Assembly: GCA_007129635.1 (NCBI GenBank)
Contig: SKVE01000941.1
Location: forward strand, 1 to 7,687
Reading direction: 5' to 3'
From: Planctomycetaceae bacterium
Lineage (GTDB): Bacteria; Planctomycetota; Planctomycetia; Pirellulales; Pirellulaceae
Length of the DNA stretch: 7,687 bases
Position numbers and translations under genes: made by a program. Below, piece after piece: positions 5,496 to 7,687 of this stretch (its first letter is position 1; each line of letters opens with the position of its first letter). Under the pieces are notes generated by a model that saw nothing but the letters and a program-made list of their open reading frames with translations, made no database searches and was not told the DNA's origin.

Positions 5496-6350
5496 TCACA
5501 GTTCCAGTTCGTGCAGCGAGTTGAGACCCGGGCAATCCATAATGGCTTGCTCCAGCCGATCGAGATCTTCCACCTGGTCAATCCGTTGCCGGAGTTCGTC
5601 AGCCACCGGGCCGAACTGCCTTTCCAGCAGCCGGCAAAGCAACCGTCGCGAAGCAACTAGCTCGCCTCGCTCAATGCCTCGTTGTTCGGCCAATTCCTCT
5701 AGCGTTTGTCCTAACGTTGTGCTCATGGTTTGCACCTCTTCTTGACTATTTGGGTCAGGTTGATATTCCATCGCGACTTGAACCAGCCGGGGCCGCTCGT
5801 CATACGGGCGGCGGCGAATGGCCCACGAGATCAGCATCCACATCAAGTCGCGCCAACGCATCCGTTGCTGGGCGGCTCAACCAGCCAACCGCTCGACGGC
5901 CGCGGCGAACACGCTGCGAAACCGGTCCGATTCCTCCCGCGTCGCCCGCACCACCGCCAGCACGTTCAGCCACGGACTGGACGTCGCCAACAGCTCCTCG
6001 CTGGTCCGGTCCGCCAGGTCCCAAAACCGGATGGGCCATTGGGGCGCCAATTGCCGCAATTCCTCCGGGCCGCGAATCAGTTCCGACAACGTCCGGTTGC
6101 TGATCCACCGCGTCAGGCCCGTGTGAAAGACGACCGGAACAACCGGCGTCAACTCCAACGGGCCTGTCTTCGGTGAGCTGGATTCCCACTGCCTCCATTC
6201 AGTTTCCCAAAACATGGTCTCGTTGACCAGCATCCGTAATGGCATCAAGCGATCCGCTTGGAAATCCATGAGTTGCTGCTCCGATGCGGGGTGCGATCTT
6301 CATACATCCGCTTCGCGATGTTCGAGAACTTGCCATTCTTCCGACTCGTA
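5496..6350 (-). pseudogene. Rpn/YhgA-like (PD-(D/E)XK transposase-related) gene, interrupted and 5'-truncated
   Basis: One minus frame reads from about 6350 to TGA 5496-5498 through two in-frame TGA codons, at 6300-6302 and 5877-5879. The order is 'YESEEWQVLEHREADV', stop, 'RSHPASEQQLMDFQADRLMP', 'LRMLVNETMFW', 'PVVPVVFHTGLTRW', 'ELRQLAPQWPIRFWDLAD', 'WLNVLAVVRATREESDRF', stop, 'MRWRDLMWMLISWAIRRRP', then a C-terminal 'LLCRLLERQFGPVADELRQR' block resembling DUF4351. These are hallmarks of Rpn-family recombination-promoting nuclease/YhgA-like proteins, which are ~300 residues and genome-mobile. Both TGA codons can come from CGA (Arg) by one C-to-T change. The N-terminal third, which holds the nuclease residues, is not visible upstream. 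The intact 3' part (ATG 5859-5861 to 5496, 121 residues) could in principle still be translated. Another frame (6245-6433) overlaps the 5' end and may hold part of the original start. Confidence 0.62.
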
Positions 6351-6584
6351 TCATATCCCGGAATTGCTCCCACAGGCAAGAGAATGCCTGGCAGGCGCAC
6401 TTGACGCGTCTGGTCCGTGGCCGGGATGAACATCCGCCCCGATTGATCTCTCTACCCCAATTCATCGCGTTCACGATCCGAGCGAGGTTCGAGGAATCGG
6501 CCGAGTCGTCGGGGAGCTGGCCGAGCGGGCTTCCTCATGAACGTTGCCGCATCGATGGAGATGATCCAGTGCAGGGCCTCCCGC
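6351..6584. other. spacer between the CobW gene and the Rpn-like remnant
   Basis: No recognisable gene. A 62-residue minus frame (6245-6433) begins after a GGGGCGG tract and contains 'GILLPVGAIPGYDTSRKNGK', but it resembles no family I know and overlaps the Rpn-like sequence in a different frame. No rho-independent terminator was seen for the GTPase gene. Confidence 0.3.
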
Positions 6585-7628
6585 TCATCCGTCGCTAGCC
6601 GCGCGCAGGCAGGCCAGCAGTTTGGTTTCCAGGTCGGGCCAGCCGCTGGTTTTGTAGGGGATGATGATCTCCAGGCGGCTGTCGCGGCGGTAGACGCTCG
6701 GGCGGAACGAGGTCTCGTTGCCCGCTCGCTGGATCTTCCACCAATCATCGTCGCAATGAAAGACGCCCTTCAACCGTAGGACCGGCCGGAGATAGCCCAG
6801 CAGGTCCAGCAACCGGTCGCGGTCGAAGACGTCGTTCGGCGAGAAGATCCAGCCACAGGCCCATTGACCTTGACCGTGGCTCTCTAATCGCACCGGCCTG
6901 CCGGGCTCTGGCGATCGGTCGATCTGTGTCAGGGGCGCGTGGTGATGGTCGCCGTGTTCCGCTGGCTGCCGCTGGGGTGCGTGGGCGTCGCCGAATCGAG
7001 GCGGTCGGACGACCGTGCCATCGCGGTCCAACCACCGGCGGTCGAGACGACCAAAACTGGTTTCGGTCACCAGCGATTTGGGCGGATCGAACTGTTCGAT
7101 CCAGACGCGACAGCGGTCGATCGTCTCGCGGCTGCGGCGGTCCGTCCAGTTCAATGCGACGACGTCGGCTATCTGGATCTGGTCTTGAAACACGGCACTT
7201 TCGGCTAGCAGCCGGTTTTCAAGGTTCGCTGGGTCGACCAGACAGATCGTGGATCGCAGATCGACCATTTGGCAAAAGCTCAGACTGCGGAGCTTATCGA
7301 CCAGCAAGGCCGGATGCCCCAGTCCGCTGGGCTCGATGATCAACCGGTCCGGCTTGGTTTGATGCAGGAGTCTTGCCAGCAGCGGTTCCATGACCATCGA
7401 CATGGTACAGCACATGCAGCCCCCGGCGATTTCCTGGACCTTGACCTCGGCGTCCTGTCCATCGAATTCGGTCTGGTCGATCGAAACCGTGCCGAATTCG
7501 TTGATCAGGATCGACCACCGCTCGCCGGGCAGCCGATCGTCCAACAGTGCGCGGATCGCCGTCGTCTTGCCGGACCCAAGGAAGCCGGTGATCAGATTGG
7601 CGGGGATTCTCGTCTGTATTTGCGGCAA
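6585..7628 (-). CDS. CobW/COG0523-family metal-chaperone GTPase
   Basis: A 347-residue cytoplasmic G3E GTPase. Walker A is G-F-L-G-S-G-K-T-T (15-23). 'INEFG' (42-46) follows in the switch region, then the metal-binding G-G-C-M-C-C (69-74, C-x-C-C at 71-74), E-P-S-G-L (99-103) and L-V-D-P at 130-133. The guanine-specificity motif reads N-W-T-D (160-163), with Trp where N-K-x-D is usual. A His-rich linker, 'HAPQRQPAEHGDHHHAPL' (216-233), leads into the CobW C-terminal domain to the end. The family inserts metals into client proteins: cobalt into cobalamin precursors, zinc under zinc stress, or other metals. No cobalamin or nitrile-hydratase gene is nearby, and the Cys motif plus His linker suggest zinc, so the metal and client remain open. 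The start is TTG (7626-7628), fixed by AGGAG seven bases upstream. Length is normal and it appears intact. Confidence 0.92.
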   Translation of the reverse strand: MPQIQTRIPANLITGFLGSGKTTAIRALLDDRLPGERWSILINEFGTVSIDQTEFDGQDAEVKVQEIAGGCMCCTMSMVMEPLLARLLHQTKPDRLIIEPSGLGHPALLVDKLRSLSFCQMVDLRSTICLVDPANLENRLLAESAVFQDQIQIADVVALNWTDRRSRETIDRCRVWIEQFDPPKSLVTETSFGRLDRRWLDRDGTVVRPPRFGDAHAPQRQPAEHGDHHHAPLTQIDRSPEPGRPVRLESHGQGQWACGWIFSPNDVFDRDRLLDLLGYLRPVLRLKGVFHCDDDWWKIQRAGNETSFRPSVYRRDSRLEIIIPYKTSGWPDLETKLLACLRAASDG

Positions 7629-7635
7629 GGGATAA

Positions 7636-7657
7636 CTCCTAATCTTTCTCCTAATCT
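7636..7657 (-). promoter_or_regulatory. duplicated Shine-Dalgarno segment before the CobW GTPase
   Basis: On the minus strand AGATTAGGAG occurs twice (7648-7657 and 7636-7645) separated by two bases, a 12-base period. The proximal AGGAG lies seven bases before the TTG start and decides it. The distal copy is too far upstream to serve that start. Confidence 0.5.
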
Positions 7658-7667
7658 CGCCCTACCG

Positions 7668-7681
7668 CCTCGGAGCCGAGG
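7668..7681. repeat. perfect 6-bp dyad upstream of the CobW GTPase
   Basis: CCTCGG-AG-CCGAGG, forty bases before the TTG start. The two-base centre makes it a poor hairpin but a plausible operator. The promoter itself would lie at or beyond the window edge. It is not an AT-rich Zur or Fur-type box. Confidence 0.3.
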
Positions 7682-7687
7682 AGATTA

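Noticed and set aside
5745..5765. Another GGGTCAGG string that could be a further REP-type end
   Set aside because: Only GGGTCAGGT is shared, it lies inside the Rpn-like coding frame (P-D-P-N), and there is no palindrome, so no end repeat was called.
1..7687. CRISPR arrays, tRNA or rRNA genes, attachment sites, defence operons
   Set aside because: No regularly spaced repeats, cloverleaf or rRNA signatures were seen on either strand, and apart from the RayT and Rpn-like relics no nuclease, toxin or integrase motif set was found.

Overview
The window looks like chromosomal DNA of a high-GC planctomycete, probably of the Pirellula/Rhodopirellula kind. The pointers are a DUF1559 prepilin-like protein with the planctomycete-type 'FTLVELLVV...[14 protein letters not shown]' start, a second DUF1559 C-terminal fragment, an exported formylglycine-type sulfatase, and a REP-associated transposase remnant with GGGGTCAGGCCTCTTT-type ends. 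The lineage is inferred from gene content; no marker gene is present. Apart from the transposase and SEC-C remnants, every recognised gene or remnant lies on the minus strand.

Layout, left to right. (1) 1-489: N-terminal 163 codons of a DUF1559 protein that runs off the left edge. (2) 490-723: intergenic, with one weak small-ORF candidate. (3) 724-1506: a TPR gene broken by a single in-frame TAG, preceded by a clear promoter with a Fur-box-like operator. (4) 1604-2318: little that is firm; one doubtful ORF whose first ~30 residues look like a TPR helix pair. (5) 2319-2519: hemP, a 66-residue hemin-uptake protein, with the same promoter/operator layout as the TPR gene. (6) 2610-2863: decayed C-terminus of a second DUF1559 gene. 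(7) 3035-4510: complete secreted sulfatase. (8) 4734-5167: a 434-bp mobile-element remnant on the plus strand, bounded by a perfect 21-bp inverted repeat and holding a heavily damaged Y1/HUH (RayT-type) transposase. (9) 5168-5374: orphan SEC-C (SecA-tail) zinc motif. (10) 5496 to about 6350: decayed Rpn/YhgA-like gene with in-frame TGA codons. (11) 6585-7628: complete CobW/COG0523 metal-chaperone GTPase starting at TTG.

Three genes look intact within the window: hemP, the sulfatase and the CobW GTPase. The visible part of the DUF1559 gene is open too. At least four other loci (TPR, second DUF1559, transposase, Rpn-like) carry stops, frameshifts or deletions, and the SEC-C motif is an orphan fragment, so this is a decaying accessory region rather than one operon.

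The most interesting signal is regulatory. hemP and the TPR gene each have a sigma70-like promoter (TTGACR, 17-bp spacer, GASAAT) followed by a 15-bp Fur-like operator matching TGATAATNATTATCA at 12 of 14 positions. In both cases the operator's near edge lies exactly 43 bases before the ATG. This suggests two members of one iron regulon, with the TPR gene a possible partner in iron or heme handling whose reading frame is now interrupted. I see no convincing complete novel defence, CRISPR or biosynthetic system here.
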